NCBI GenBank assembly: GCA_013288335.1
Contig: JABDCC010000003.1
Coordinates: forward strand, 25,978 to 89,977
From: Alphaproteobacteria bacterium
GTDB lineage: Bacteria > Pseudomonadota > Alphaproteobacteria > Rickettsiales > JABCZZ01
Length of the DNA: 64,000 nt
Direction of reading: 5' to 3'
Shown here: positions 34,084-42,012 of the stretch, piece by piece
How the letters are laid out: each line of letters begins with the position of its first letter
Numbering within the stretch: position 1 is the stretch's first letter
Translations under genes and position numbers: made by a program
The notes under the pieces: generated by a model
Told to the model about the DNA's origin: nothing
What the model saw: only the letters and a program-made list of their open reading frames with translations
Databases searched by the model: none

Positions 34084-35403
34084 ATGAAGATCGTGTTTGT
34101 AGGTACTGGTTATGTTGGACTTGTATCGGGTGTGTGTTTTTCCGAGTTCGGCTATACGGTGACTTGTGTCGATAAAGACAAAAACAAAATCGAAATGCTG
34201 AATAAAGGCGTGGCGCCTATTTACGAACCTGGCCTTGAAACCTTAATGCACTCCAATGTAAAAGCTAGTCGTTTATTTTTTAGTGACAATCTTGCAGAAG
34301 CATTGAAAGACGCTGAGGTGGTATTCATAGCAGTCGGAACACCTTCACGTTACGACGACAGCTATGGCTATGCCGATCTCTCCTACGTATTCGCCGCTGC
34401 CGAAGAAATAGCTCGCTCAAGCGATAAATATATACTCGTAGTAACTAAATCAACGGTTCCGGCAGGAACTGGTAGAAAAATTAAAGAAGTAATGCGTGAA
34501 ACCAATCCCACGCTTGATTTTGATGTGGCATCCAATCCTGAGTTCCTTCGTGAAGGCTCAGCGATTGAAGATTTCATGCGCCCTGACCGTGTGATTGTAG
34601 GTGTAGAAAGCAAACGCGCTGAAGATCTGATTTCCGAACTCTATCGTCCACTAAAAATGAATAATACCCCGATTCTGTTTACCAGCATCGAATCCTCCGA
34701 GCTTATCAAATACGCCGCCAACAGTTTCCTTGCCACCAAGATTGCTTTCATTAATGAGATGGCGGATTTATGTGAGAAGCTCGGCGCCAATATTCTCGAT
34801 GTCGCACAAGGCATGGGATTGGATAACCGTATTGGAAAACGTTATCTGGAGCCAGGCCCGGGTTATGGCGGCTCATGTTTCCCCAAAGATACTATCGCGC
34901 TTGTGAAAATGGCAGAAGCCGCAGGAGCAAATTCCCGCATTGTGGAATCGGTCGTGCTTTCCAATGATTTGCGCAAATACCGGATGACAGAAAAAATCGT
35001 TGATGCTGTTGGCGGCTCGGTATCGAAAAAGAAAATTGCTATACTTGGCCTTACCTTCAAGCCTGGCACCGACGATATGCGTGATAGTTCAAGTTTGATC
35101 ATTATACCAGAGTTACTGCGCGCGCGCGCGAATGTGAGCGTTTACGACCCACAGGGCATGAACGAAGCAAAAAAGCTTCTAACCGGTGATATTAAATGGT
35201 GTGAAAATGCCTATGAGACTATGCAGGATGCGGATGCATTAGTGCTGCTTACCGAGTGGAATGAATTCATGCGACTGGATTTGAAGAAGATCAAAAAACT
35301 TCTCAAGGAACCGCTTATCATTGACCTGCGTAATATTTATAAACGTGATGAGATGAAAAAAGCTGGGATACGCTATATTTCAATTGGAAGACCCGAAATT
35401 TAG
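34084..35403 (+). CDS. ugd: UDP-glucose 6-dehydrogenase
   Basis: This NAD-dependent enzyme oxidises UDP-glucose twice to UDP-glucuronate. It has the Rossmann start FVGTGYVGLVSGVCFSEFG, the substrate segment NPEFLREGSA, the catalytic cysteine region GPGYGGSCFPKDT, and the C-terminal domain GLTFKPGTDDMRDS. At 439 aa it is full length. AAGGA lies 7-8 bases before the ATG, inside the end of galU, so the two are coupled. The product can feed uronic-acid-containing surface glycans. Confidence 0.97.
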   Translation: MKIVFVGTGYVGLVSGVCFSEFGYTVTCVDKDKNKIEMLNKGVAPIYEPGLETLMHSNVKASRLFFSDNLAEALKDAEVVFIAVGTPSRYDDSYGYADLSYVFAAAEEIARSSDKYILVVTKSTVPAGTGRKIKEVMRETNPTLDFDVASNPEFLREGSAIEDFMRPDRVIVGVESKRAEDLISELYRPLKMNNTPILFTSIESSELIKYAANSFLATKIAFINEMADLCEKLGANILDVAQGMGLDNRIGKRYLEPGPGYGGSCFPKDTIALVKMAEAAGANSRIVESVVLSNDLRKYRMTEKIVDAVGGSVSKKKIAILGLTFKPGTDDMRDSSSLIIIPELLRARANVSVYDPQGMNEAKKLLTGDIKWCENAYETMQDADALVLLTEWNEFMRLDLKKIKKLLKEPLIIDLRNIYKRDEMKKAGIRYISIGRPEI

Positions 35404-35424
35404 TAGATTACTCAAATTCCGAGC

Positions 35425-35475
35425 AAAAAAATCCCCTGACTGATTTTAGATAACCAAATATGGTTAAGTCAGGGG
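35425..35475 (-). terminator. Terminator of the small membrane protein gene at 35486-35677
   Basis: CCCCTGACT (35433-35441) pairs with AGTCAGGGG (35467-35475), with an inner TAACCA/TGGTTA stem. The A-run at 35425-35431 becomes a T-tract on the minus strand, so it terminates leftward transcription. It shows no T-tract for the ugd direction. Confidence 0.85.
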
Positions 35476-35485
35476 TATTCCTACT

Positions 35486-35677
35486 TTAGGGAAATTCTTT
35501 TTGCTTGCGCATTTTGGCAATTGTATCACCAATTCCAATGAATATGATGATAACGGCAGCCACAAGACAAAAATCTCTAAACCCCAGGAAATAGATGAGC
35601 AGACTTATTATAAATGCAATAAGAGCTACAAATAATGCTATTCCCTTCTTTTCGTTCGTGTTTAATTTTTTCTTCAT
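35486..35677 (-). CDS. Tiny two-TM membrane protein, unknown function
   Basis: This 63-aa protein has a Lys-rich N-terminus, two TM helices (GIALFVALIAFIISLLIYFLG and FCLVAAVIIIFIGIGDTIA) and a basic C-terminus, so it is an inner-membrane hairpin. I do not recognise the family. It is a single-gene unit with its own promoter and terminator. The promoter is a near copy of that upstream of the 24194 gene, which also encodes a small two-TM protein with basic ends. Co-regulation is therefore probable, even though the two proteins are not obviously homologous. Confidence 0.75.
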   Translation of the reverse strand: MKKKLNTNEKKGIALFVALIAFIISLLIYFLGFRDFCLVAAVIIIFIGIGDTIAKMRKQKEFP

Positions 35678-35757
35678 GTCGATAAGGTTTTAGGTACTAA
35701 AAAATAGTTTAGGTATTAGTTTATTTGTGAATTCTAGATACAAAATTTAGAACGCCT

Positions 35758-35823
35758 ATTATAGCAGAATAGCACCGTAATATTATGACGGGTTTATGAA
35801 GATTTAATGAAAGTTTTATTACA
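35758..35823 (-). promoter_or_regulatory. Pho-box-like promoter of the 35677 gene
   Basis: On the minus strand the 11-bp-phased repeats are TGTAAT, TTTCAT, CTTCAT and CGTCAT (the last at 35785-35790), then exactly 21 bases, then a consensus -10 TATAAT (35758-35763). The order, phasing and spacing are identical to the promoter at 24032-24097. Confidence 0.7.
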
Positions 35824-35834
35824 AGCAGGGTATC

Positions 35835-36584
35835 TTATTGAGTTTCAGTAGGTTTCTTCTTCGATTTTCTATTGCGCTTGAGTGCGATCATCGAGGAAAA
35901 ATGCCCCATAGGAACGGTTTCTTCCCTTTCGGGTTCCGCTGATTCTGCTCGCTCTGGCCTGTTATACTCATTGAGCTTACATTCGACAGTGAATCCCCCA
36001 CCCTGCACGTGCTTTATTTCCAGTACATATTTCTTAATCGGATTTTTGGGGTCTTCGCTGCGACTAAAAACCATAATATAAAGTTTATTGCTGGCCGGAA
36101 TCGTAGTCTCAGGATATTCCAGATGCAGGCTTTGCAACGCATCATTTACTTCTTCAATGGTAGCATATTGGTGCCCATTTTTCATAGCACGCAAAATCGG
36201 ATGACCCCAGTTCGGACAGCGTGCTTTCTGGCGTTTGCGCATTGGGTGAAATCTTGGTTCAGTCACTAGTTTATTGGCAACCAAAGTAAAAAGCCCATCA
36301 CTGGCTTTCTCAATCTTTATATGGCAAAAATTTCCAATAGCACCTTTATGGGCTTCTTCTTCGCTCACGTCGTAATGGCGAATCCAGAGGATGAGACTTG
36401 GTATTTCGGGATTTTCTTCCTGCTCGCTCGCCACCGTGAATAAACGCTTGAAGGAATCGAGTTTTTTGGTTGCCTGAAAAAGAGTGTCAAAATGATAGGC
36501 ACCGTTAATTACAGCCGCAATATGCAGATGTGCCGCACTGGCGTATCGGATTCTGGGAGTTTCTTCGCTGCTTTTGCTGCTCAT
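35835..36584 (-). CDS. Unrecognised 249-aa protein
   Basis: I do not recognise this family. It is soluble, with an N-terminal alpha/beta region (YASAAHLHIAAVINGAYHFDTLFQA), a conserved-looking central segment with MRKRQKARCPNWGHP, and a second beta-rich half (KLYIMVFSRSEDPKNPIKKYVLEIKHV). The C-terminus is basic and disordered (KRNRKSKKKPTETQ), possibly for nucleic-acid or ribosome contact. AGGA precedes the ATG. It is monocistronic. It lies at the boundary between the housekeeping segment and the glycan locus. Confidence 0.72.
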   Translation of the reverse strand: MSSKSSEETPRIRYASAAHLHIAAVINGAYHFDTLFQATKKLDSFKRLFTVASEQEENPEIPSLILWIRHYDVSEEEAHKGAIGNFCHIKIEKASDGLFTLVANKLVTEPRFHPMRKRQKARCPNWGHPILRAMKNGHQYATIEEVNDALQSLHLEYPETTIPASNKLYIMVFSRSEDPKNPIKKYVLEIKHVQGGGFTVECKLNEYNRPERAESAEPEREETVPMGHFSSMIALKRNRKSKKKPTETQ

Positions 36585-36686
36585 TTTTCCTATTAATTTT
36601 AATTACTGTTTAATATTAAGTATATAATCCAGTAATGTAAAGCTACTTAATCGGGCGGGTTTTCTGAAAGTAGTTCAAAATTTTAC

Positions 36687-37364
36687 TTACAACTCCACCG
36701 GCTCACGCTTGGCATAATTACCAGGGCGGAATTTTTCACCTTTGCGAATATAGGTATTAAGCAGAACCTGACGCCATTTATCCTTCGACGTATTGGAGTT
36801 TGAGCCATGCACCAAAAGCGCATGAATATACACAACCGATCCTTTTTTTACTGCTACGTTTATGGGTTTATAGTGTGAGGGAATAACGGTTTCTTCATTA
36901 TTAGCATTCGGATCCTGCTTCTCATCTTTCTGCCCTGTCGCCTTCTGCACTGGCAGCAAACCTTCCTTGTGGCTTCCCGGCCAGACAATCAACGCACCAT
37001 TTTCCACTGCAACATCGGTAAGCGCACACCATGCAGAAGCAAACGCACCAATAGGTGCCTCGACAAAAAAATTATCCTGATGGCGGCCAAACCCTTTGGT
37101 GCCGGGCTTGCAGTAAAAGAATTCCGTTTGCAATCCTACAGGAGTTCCTCCCACGGCTTGCGCAATGGAGGCAACAACTTGCGGCTTACGCAGAGCTTTC
37201 AGGTAAAGTGCATCGGTGCGGTGCGGCATCATTTGCGGATAATGAATGCCTTTGACATAGCTTTCCAGTTTTTTGGATGCTTCAATGAATTCGTCACATT
37301 CAGCAGTGCTGAAGACGTTTTCTTCGATGAAATAACCATGTTCGTTAAAATAGTCTAAATCCAC
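36687..37364 (-). CDS. Phytanoyl-CoA dioxygenase (PhyH) family protein
   Basis: This is a probable non-haem Fe(II)/2-oxoglutarate-dependent hydroxylase. The metal triad is visible as GRHQDNFF (HxD) and the distal histidine in ALLVHGSNSNTS, with the 2-oxoglutarate-binding arginine in KWRQVLLNTY. It has 225 aa. The start is GTG with AGGAG 8 bases upstream; the N-terminus NEHGYFIEENVF is the usual PhyH beginning. It is cotranscribed after an SDR oxidoreductase (26-base gap). Bacterial PhyH proteins modify diverse small molecules; the neighbourhood suggests a glycan or lipid precursor, which is inference. Confidence 0.88.
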   Translation of the reverse strand: MDLDYFNEHGYFIEENVFSTAECDEFIEASKKLESYVKGIHYPQMMPHRTDALYLKALRKPQVVASIAQAVGGTPVGLQTEFFYCKPGTKGFGRHQDNFFVEAPIGAFASAWCALTDVAVENGALIVWPGSHKEGLLPVQKATGQKDEKQDPNANNEETVIPSHYKPINVAVKKGSVVYIHALLVHGSNSNTSKDKWRQVLLNTYIRKGEKFRPGNYAKREPVEL

Positions 37365-37390
37365 TTTTCTACTCCTGTAATGGGTAAAGT

Positions 37391-38101
37391 TTAACGCGCT
37401 CCGGTCACACCTACTATAGAGCCAGAGACATACGACGCCGCGTCAAAGAGCAGCCACGCGATAGTTTCCGCAACTTCTTCCGGCTTTCCCATACGTCCCA
37501 TGGGGATGGAAGCAAGCCGTTCCGGCGTTACGGTGGCTTTTGCGTCTGTGTAAATAATTCCTGGGCTTACCACATTTACACGAATATTATGGCGAGCTAC
37601 TTCGCGCGCAAAACCGATGCTAAATGTATTAACCGCAGCTTTGGAAGAGGCATAGGCAGCCATGTTATTGCCGCCAAATTTTGCTGCTTCGGAAGACACA
37701 TTGACGATTGCACCGCCGTTTGCCTTCATGTGTTTTACTGCTTCGCGACAGGCGGTGAACACTCCAAACACATTGACGCGATAAATATCCTCCAGCGTTT
37801 TATAGCTGATTTCCTCCACTGCCCCCACAGAGTTCACCGCTGCATTATTGACCAATGCTGAAATGGCACCCCATTTTTTATCCACCGTTTCAAACATCCG
37901 CAGAATATCGGCTTCTTTGCCCATATCCGCCTGAATTGCCACAGCCTCACCGCCGTTTTTCAGGATAGTATTTACGACTGCATCGGCTTTTTCGCGGCTG
38001 TTATTATAGTTCACTGCTACTTTATAGCCTTTGCCTGCCAGCAAGACAGCGGTTGCTGCTCCAATACCCCTCGATGCTCCGGTTACGATGGCCGTTTTCA
38101 T
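37391..38101 (-). CDS. Short-chain dehydrogenase/reductase (FabG-like)
   Basis: This classical SDR oxidoreductase has the cofactor motif TGASRGIG, NNAAVN, the catalytic serine (NVSSEA) and YASSK. The residue pattern after the glycine motif (VNYNNSREKA) favours NADP(H). It has 236 aa, and AAGGG precedes the ATG. It is first in an operon with the PhyH dioxygenase. It could act in fatty acid or sugar modification; the specific substrate cannot be assigned. Confidence 0.92.
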   Translation of the reverse strand: MKTAIVTGASRGIGAATAVLLAGKGYKVAVNYNNSREKADAVVNTILKNGGEAVAIQADMGKEADILRMFETVDKKWGAISALVNNAAVNSVGAVEEISYKTLEDIYRVNVFGVFTACREAVKHMKANGGAIVNVSSEAAKFGGNNMAAYASSKAAVNTFSIGFAREVARHNIRVNVVSPGIIYTDAKATVTPERLASIPMGRMGKPEEVAETIAWLLFDAASYVSGSIVGVTGAR

Positions 38102-38196
38102 AAAAAATACCCTTAATCGCTATAATTATTACAATTCTTCTTGACTTATCTTACCACTCTTGATGATAGTGGCGACCTATTTTTTAGCATAAGCAT

Positions 38197-38271
38197 GACC
38201 CCTTCGTCTAAGGGTTAGGACACCACCCTTTCACGGTGGTAATACGGGTTCGAATCCCGTAGGGGTCACCA
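38197..38271 (+). tRNA. tRNA-Glu (anticodon TTC)
   Basis: A complete cloverleaf is present: acceptor GACCCCT / AGGGGTC, a D-arm with GGTTAGGA, anticodon stem CCACC / GGTGG around CTTTCAC with anticodon TTC, and T-arm ACGGG-TTCGAAT-CCCGT. The discriminator A is followed by an encoded CCA. It stands alone between the SDR gene and paiB. Confidence 0.97.
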
Positions 38272-38402
38272 CTTTAGAAAATAGCTATCAATCAATATAT
38301 TGATAAATAATGGTGCTTGTCATAAAATTTTAACTTACTTGTATGTGGCTATATTTATAATATCCACTGCTCTCGAAGGCGCTTAAACAAGAAAGTTGAA
38401 TT

Positions 38403-39110
38403 ATGCATTACGAGCATTTTAAACAACGCGATCCGCGTGTACTTAAAGCGCTTGTGGAAAATTTTCCATTTGCCACGATTACAGCCAACGGCCCAGACGG
38501 TCCTGTGATAGCATATGCACCACTTACTTTCCGACAAGACACCAACACTAATGGAATCGTGGAATTTCATTTGGCAAAGGAAAATCCAATCACTCCTTAT
38601 CTGACAAATGAAACTAAGCTAACCATTGTAGTTAATGGCCCAAGCGCATCCATTTCGCCTAGTTGGTATACAGCGCGCTTTCCCACCGATAAAGCCGACC
38701 GTAGCGAGACAGCACCCACCTATAATTATATTAGTGCCAATATAAAAGGCTCCATCCAAGTGATGGATGATAGTAGTCTGGTTAATCAAATCAGTGATCT
38801 TGTGAAGAAGAATCAGCCCACTGAAGGGTGGAAGATTCAAGAGATTGATCCGGTAATTTTTAGCAAATGGCGCGGGCGGGTTTCAGGATTTCGTATAATA
38901 ATAGAGTCTTTCGATCTAACGGCTAAGCTTAGTCAGGAACAAAATGTGGCGGATAGGCCAGGAATCATCTCTGGATTGCAAAAACGTGCGGAAGTATCCG
39001 ATCTGGCAATGGCAGAAATAATAGAAATATTTGATGGCACACCGGAATCACTGGTAAATGCATTGCACACTGTCGGTCATCAACTTTCAAAGCCTTCTGG
39101 CAATTTATAG
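38403..39110 (+). CDS. PaiB-type FMN-binding protein
   Basis: This FMN-binding split-barrel protein belongs to the PaiB family of negative transcriptional regulators (sporulation/protease control in Bacillus), widespread in proteobacteria with unclear function. Typical stretches are FPFATITANGPDGPVIAYAPL, NPSWYTA-like SPSWYTARFPTDKADRSETAPTYNY and GISGLQKR-like IISGLQKRAE near the end. It has 235 aa. The ribosome binding site is weak. It overlaps the convergent dioxygenase gene by 31 bases. Confidence 0.88.
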   Translation: MHYEHFKQRDPRVLKALVENFPFATITANGPDGPVIAYAPLTFRQDTNTNGIVEFHLAKENPITPYLTNETKLTIVVNGPSASISPSWYTARFPTDKADRSETAPTYNYISANIKGSIQVMDDSSLVNQISDLVKKNQPTEGWKIQEIDPVIFSKWRGRVSGFRIIIESFDLTAKLSQEQNVADRPGIISGLQKRAEVSDLAMAEIIEIFDGTPESLVNALHTVGHQLSKPSGNL

Positions 39111-39943
39111 CGCAAACCAAAACGTGTTGCCGGACGCAAAGTAATGGGTTCAAAGAACTCGCCCAGTTTCTTATCTGCATAGGGACTCAGAGCGCTTTTG
39201 AAGCGGCAATTAGATGACCAGCGCGATTCCGTTTCCGTGTTTACACGATTTCCGTGCATTATATTCTGCGTAAACAGCAATACTTCACCATAATTTGTTT
39301 CAATAAACGGGGCATCTTTGGCAATTGCATTGTACAGATCTTCCGAGCTTTTATTCTGGAACTTCTCCAGATTTCCCTGCACTTTTTCATCCACTTTAGC
39401 ATCGCAGTAATACATCGCTTTAGTGCCGTAACAATTTACATACGGAACCCAAAGCACAACCTCATAAGGTGAGTCACCGGACCATACATCTGAATGCACA
39501 GGCAACGTTGAGCTATCATCGTTTGGCAATTGGATGCTCAGGTTAATGTTCCTTTGCATTACCAATTCATTGCCGACAAGAATTTCAATAGCACGGCGAG
39601 CAATGGAAAAATAAGCCGGACGCAGCCATGATTGCTGCTTCATTGCATTGATGAGTGCCATACGAAAATCATTAAGTTTATTCACATCAATATGATTATG
39701 AATATTATCAAGAAACTGGCCCTTATCTTTTTGAACAGGAAGCTGTAGCCAGCTTGCGGCAGTATCCGCCAGAAAATCCCGTATTTTATCCAGTGCTACC
39801 TTATCTTCCGCTGGCACACGTACAATCCCCTTCTCAAGGAACTTTTGTATCAGCGAGCTTTCTTCGGTGAGAAGAAAACTCTGATGTGATTTGGAACTAT
39901 CTTCGGAAGATTTTTTCTTAAGCAACTGCGATGCGGAGGTCAT
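39080..39943 (-). CDS. 2OG-Fe(II) oxygenase of the sporadic carbohydrate cluster type
   Basis: This probable non-haem iron dioxygenase shows the facial triad as LPVHSDVWSGDSP (HxD) and a distal histidine plus arginine in NIMHGNRVNTETESRW. The track start is 40 codons too long; the ATG at 39943 has AAGGAG about 8 bases upstream and gives 287 aa. It overlaps the end of the transketolase C gene by 26 bases, so it belongs to that operon. The sequence and the neighbouring split transketolase recall the 'sporadic carbohydrate cluster' oxygenase family, named from memory; hydroxylation or oxidation of a sugar is inferred. Confidence 0.75.
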   Translation of the reverse strand: MTSASQLLKKKSSEDSSKSHQSFLLTEESSLIQKFLEKGIVRVPAEDKVALDKIRDFLADTAASWLQLPVQKDKGQFLDNIHNHIDVNKLNDFRMALINAMKQQSWLRPAYFSIARRAIEILVGNELVMQRNINLSIQLPNDDSSTLPVHSDVWSGDSPYEVVLWVPYVNCYGTKAMYYCDAKVDEKVQGNLEKFQNKSSEDLYNAIAKDAPFIETNYGEVLLFTQNIMHGNRVNTETESRWSSNCRFKSALSPYADKKLGEFFEPITLRPATRFGLRYKLPEGFES

Positions 39944-40880
39944 TTTTGTTCTCCTTAAGTGCTTGCCGAATTGTTTCTGCAATCTGCAGGGGTTGCAGAC
40001 CATAGGTATTGAGCAAATCATCCTGGCTACCGTAATGCGCAGCAAATACATCAGGTATACCAAGACGTTTTACTGGTACGCCCAGCTGGTTTTCATCCGC
40101 CAGGCATTCAAGCACAGCGCTGCCAAGGCCACCCATAAGCACATGTTCTTCAATAGTCACAATAAGGCTGGAAGATGCCGCCAATTTACAGATAGCTTCT
40201 TTATCCAGTGGCTTAATAGTATGCATATGTAACACGCGGCAGTGGATGTCTTCTTTTTCCAACTGTTCTGCTGCTGCAAGGCTGCGGTTAGTAGTAACGC
40301 CTGTTGAAACGATAAGAACCGGTTTATGTACGCTGGTATCTTTCAGCAAAATAGCCTTGCCTATGGCGAAGCCGTTTTCCGATTTACTGACGACCGGATC
40401 ACCACCTTTGGCGAGACGAATATAAACCGGATGTTTCCACTCCAGCGTTTCTACCATAAGACGTTTCATTTCTTCAGCATCACTTGCCGCCACTACAGTC
40501 ATATTGGGCAGTGCACGCATAATTGCCATATCTTCAATAGCCAAATGTGTTGGCCCAAGTGGGGCGTAAACCAATCCTCCACCATTTCCAATCAAACGAA
40601 TTGGCAAATGATGCAAGCAGGCATCAAGCGCTACCTGCTCATAGCAACGGCGGGTTATAAAGGTGGCAATAGTATTGACGTAGGGGATAAATCCATCCAT
40701 CGCGAGTCCTGCCGCAACTCCGATAATATTTTGCTCGCTTACACCTTCCATGAAGTATCTTTCCGGAAACTCAGCTTTCATTTCTTTGAGCAAACCAGGG
40801 CTTAAATCTGAACCCACAAACACCACCCGTGGGTCGCGCTTGGCTAATTCATACACCATATCAATACATGCTTTACGCAT
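39918..40880 (-). CDS. Transketolase C-terminal subunit
   Basis: This is the pyrimidine-binding plus C-terminal part of a split transketolase (320 aa). RDPRVVFVGSDLSPG opens the Pyr domain, MEGVSEQNIIGVAAGLAMDG holds the catalytic glutamate, and the C-terminal domain follows (LIVSTGVTTNRSLAAAEQLEKE). It forms an enzyme with the adjacent N-terminal subunit, which starts upstream with a 9-base gap. AAGGA precedes the ATG. Split transketolases in glycan loci usually make an unusual sugar; a two-carbon transfer step in precursor synthesis is inferred. Confidence 0.9.
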   Translation of the reverse strand: MRKACIDMVYELAKRDPRVVFVGSDLSPGLLKEMKAEFPERYFMEGVSEQNIIGVAAGLAMDGFIPYVNTIATFITRRCYEQVALDACLHHLPIRLIGNGGGLVYAPLGPTHLAIEDMAIMRALPNMTVVAASDAEEMKRLMVETLEWKHPVYIRLAKGGDPVVSKSENGFAIGKAILLKDTSVHKPVLIVSTGVTTNRSLAAAEQLEKEDIHCRVLHMHTIKPLDKEAICKLAASSSLIVTIEEHVLMGGLGSAVLECLADENQLGVPVKRLGIPDVFAAHYGSQDDLLNTYGLQPLQIAETIRQALKENKNDLRIAVA

Positions 40881-40889
40881 AAATAATCC

Positions 40890-41735
40890 TTACGCTGCTT
40901 TCAATTCTTCTTCCATTTTAGCAAACACCTCTGGCTTGATGCCTGATTGATGATGCCATTTTGGTTCGTTTTCGGTGAATGAGAACCCCTTACCCTTCAC
41001 GGTATGGCAAATTAATGCCTTCGGTTTTCCCGAGTTATTTGATTTTTTTAACGCACTACGTAACGCTGCGACATCATGACCATCTACTTCTTCCACGTCG
41101 AAGTTAAAGGCGCGCCATTTATCCGCCATCGGTTCCATGTCCTGAATATCCCGCGTAAAACCGGCAGACTGAATTTTATTATAATCTATCAGCACAGTGA
41201 GATTGGAAAGTGTGTGCTTACCCGCGCACATGGCAGCTTCCCACACGGAGCCCTCATTGGTTTCGCCGTCCCCCATAATGACAAACACTTTGCTATCGCG
41301 TTTTTGTATGCGCGCTGCCAAAGCCATACCTATGCCGATGGGAAGCCCATGCCCGAGTGCGCCTGTAGAGGCTTCAACTCCCGGAACTTTGCCATATTCA
41401 GGGTGGCCGCCCAATATGCTGTCCTTGTGGCAAAACCGATCCAGTTCTTCCATTGGAAAGAATCCTTTATCGGCAAGTAAAGCAAAGAGGGCTATGCAAC
41501 CGTGACCTTTGCTGAGTATACAGCGATCACGCTCCGCCCAGCGCGGATTCTTAGCATCGAACCGCAATACATCGTCATAGAGCACGCGCAGAATCTCAAA
41601 CAGGGATAAAGCAGGCCCTATATGGCCACGGCCATCCACTTTTATCATGCGCACCAGCAACCCGCGCAACTCACGCGAGCGTGCATCTAGTGGAGGCGTG
41701 TTATATGGGGGATGGAGGCCGGGTACCTCTGTCAT
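40890..41735 (-). CDS. Transketolase N-terminal subunit
   Basis: This is the thiamine-pyrophosphate-binding half of a split transketolase. The TPP motif GDGETNEGSVWEAAMCAG...DYNKIQSAG is complete, with GHIGPALS and LSKGHGCIALFALL as further landmarks. The track start is TTG at 41777; the ATG at 41735 with GTGAG upstream is preferred (281 aa). It is the first gene of the transketolase N - transketolase C - 2OG oxygenase operon. A normal transketolase is one 660-aa chain, so this pair is probably a dedicated biosynthetic enzyme. Confidence 0.9.
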   Translation of the reverse strand: MTEVPGLHPPYNTPPLDARSRELRGLLVRMIKVDGRGHIGPALSLFEILRVLYDDVLRFDAKNPRWAERDRCILSKGHGCIALFALLADKGFFPMEELDRFCHKDSILGGHPEYGKVPGVEASTGALGHGLPIGIGMALAARIQKRDSKVFVIMGDGETNEGSVWEAAMCAGKHTLSNLTVLIDYNKIQSAGFTRDIQDMEPMADKWRAFNFDVEEVDGHDVAALRSALKKSNNSGKPKALICHTVKGKGFSFTENEPKWHHQSGIKPEVFAKMEEELKAA

Positions 41736-42012
41736 AGAAAACTCACTATTGCTGTAATAATTAACTCTGTTTAACAAAGATGGCGCTCAATGCAAATAAA
41801 TTCATAAAAAAACAATGATGATCCTAACATTTCACGCTATCAAATGTTGGTTTCTATGGATAAACTTCTAAGTTCATCAATCAATGATTAGAAATAAAAT
41901 TAACTAACTGATTTTGCAACAAACCAGCAAAATAAATATTGTACTTTATGCTTAAATCATTAAATTCTCTTTTTTGTTTGCCAAATTAAAGAGTTTTAGG
42001 GATCATATAAAT

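Noticed and set aside
35425-35475. Terminator for galU-ugd on the plus strand
   Set aside because: The hairpin is followed by TATTCCTAC on the plus strand, with no T-tract; the T-tract is on the minus side.
35835-36584. HUH endonuclease (HLH near the N-terminus)
   Set aside because: A lone HxH with no matching catalytic tyrosine helix; no other Rep or transposase feature.
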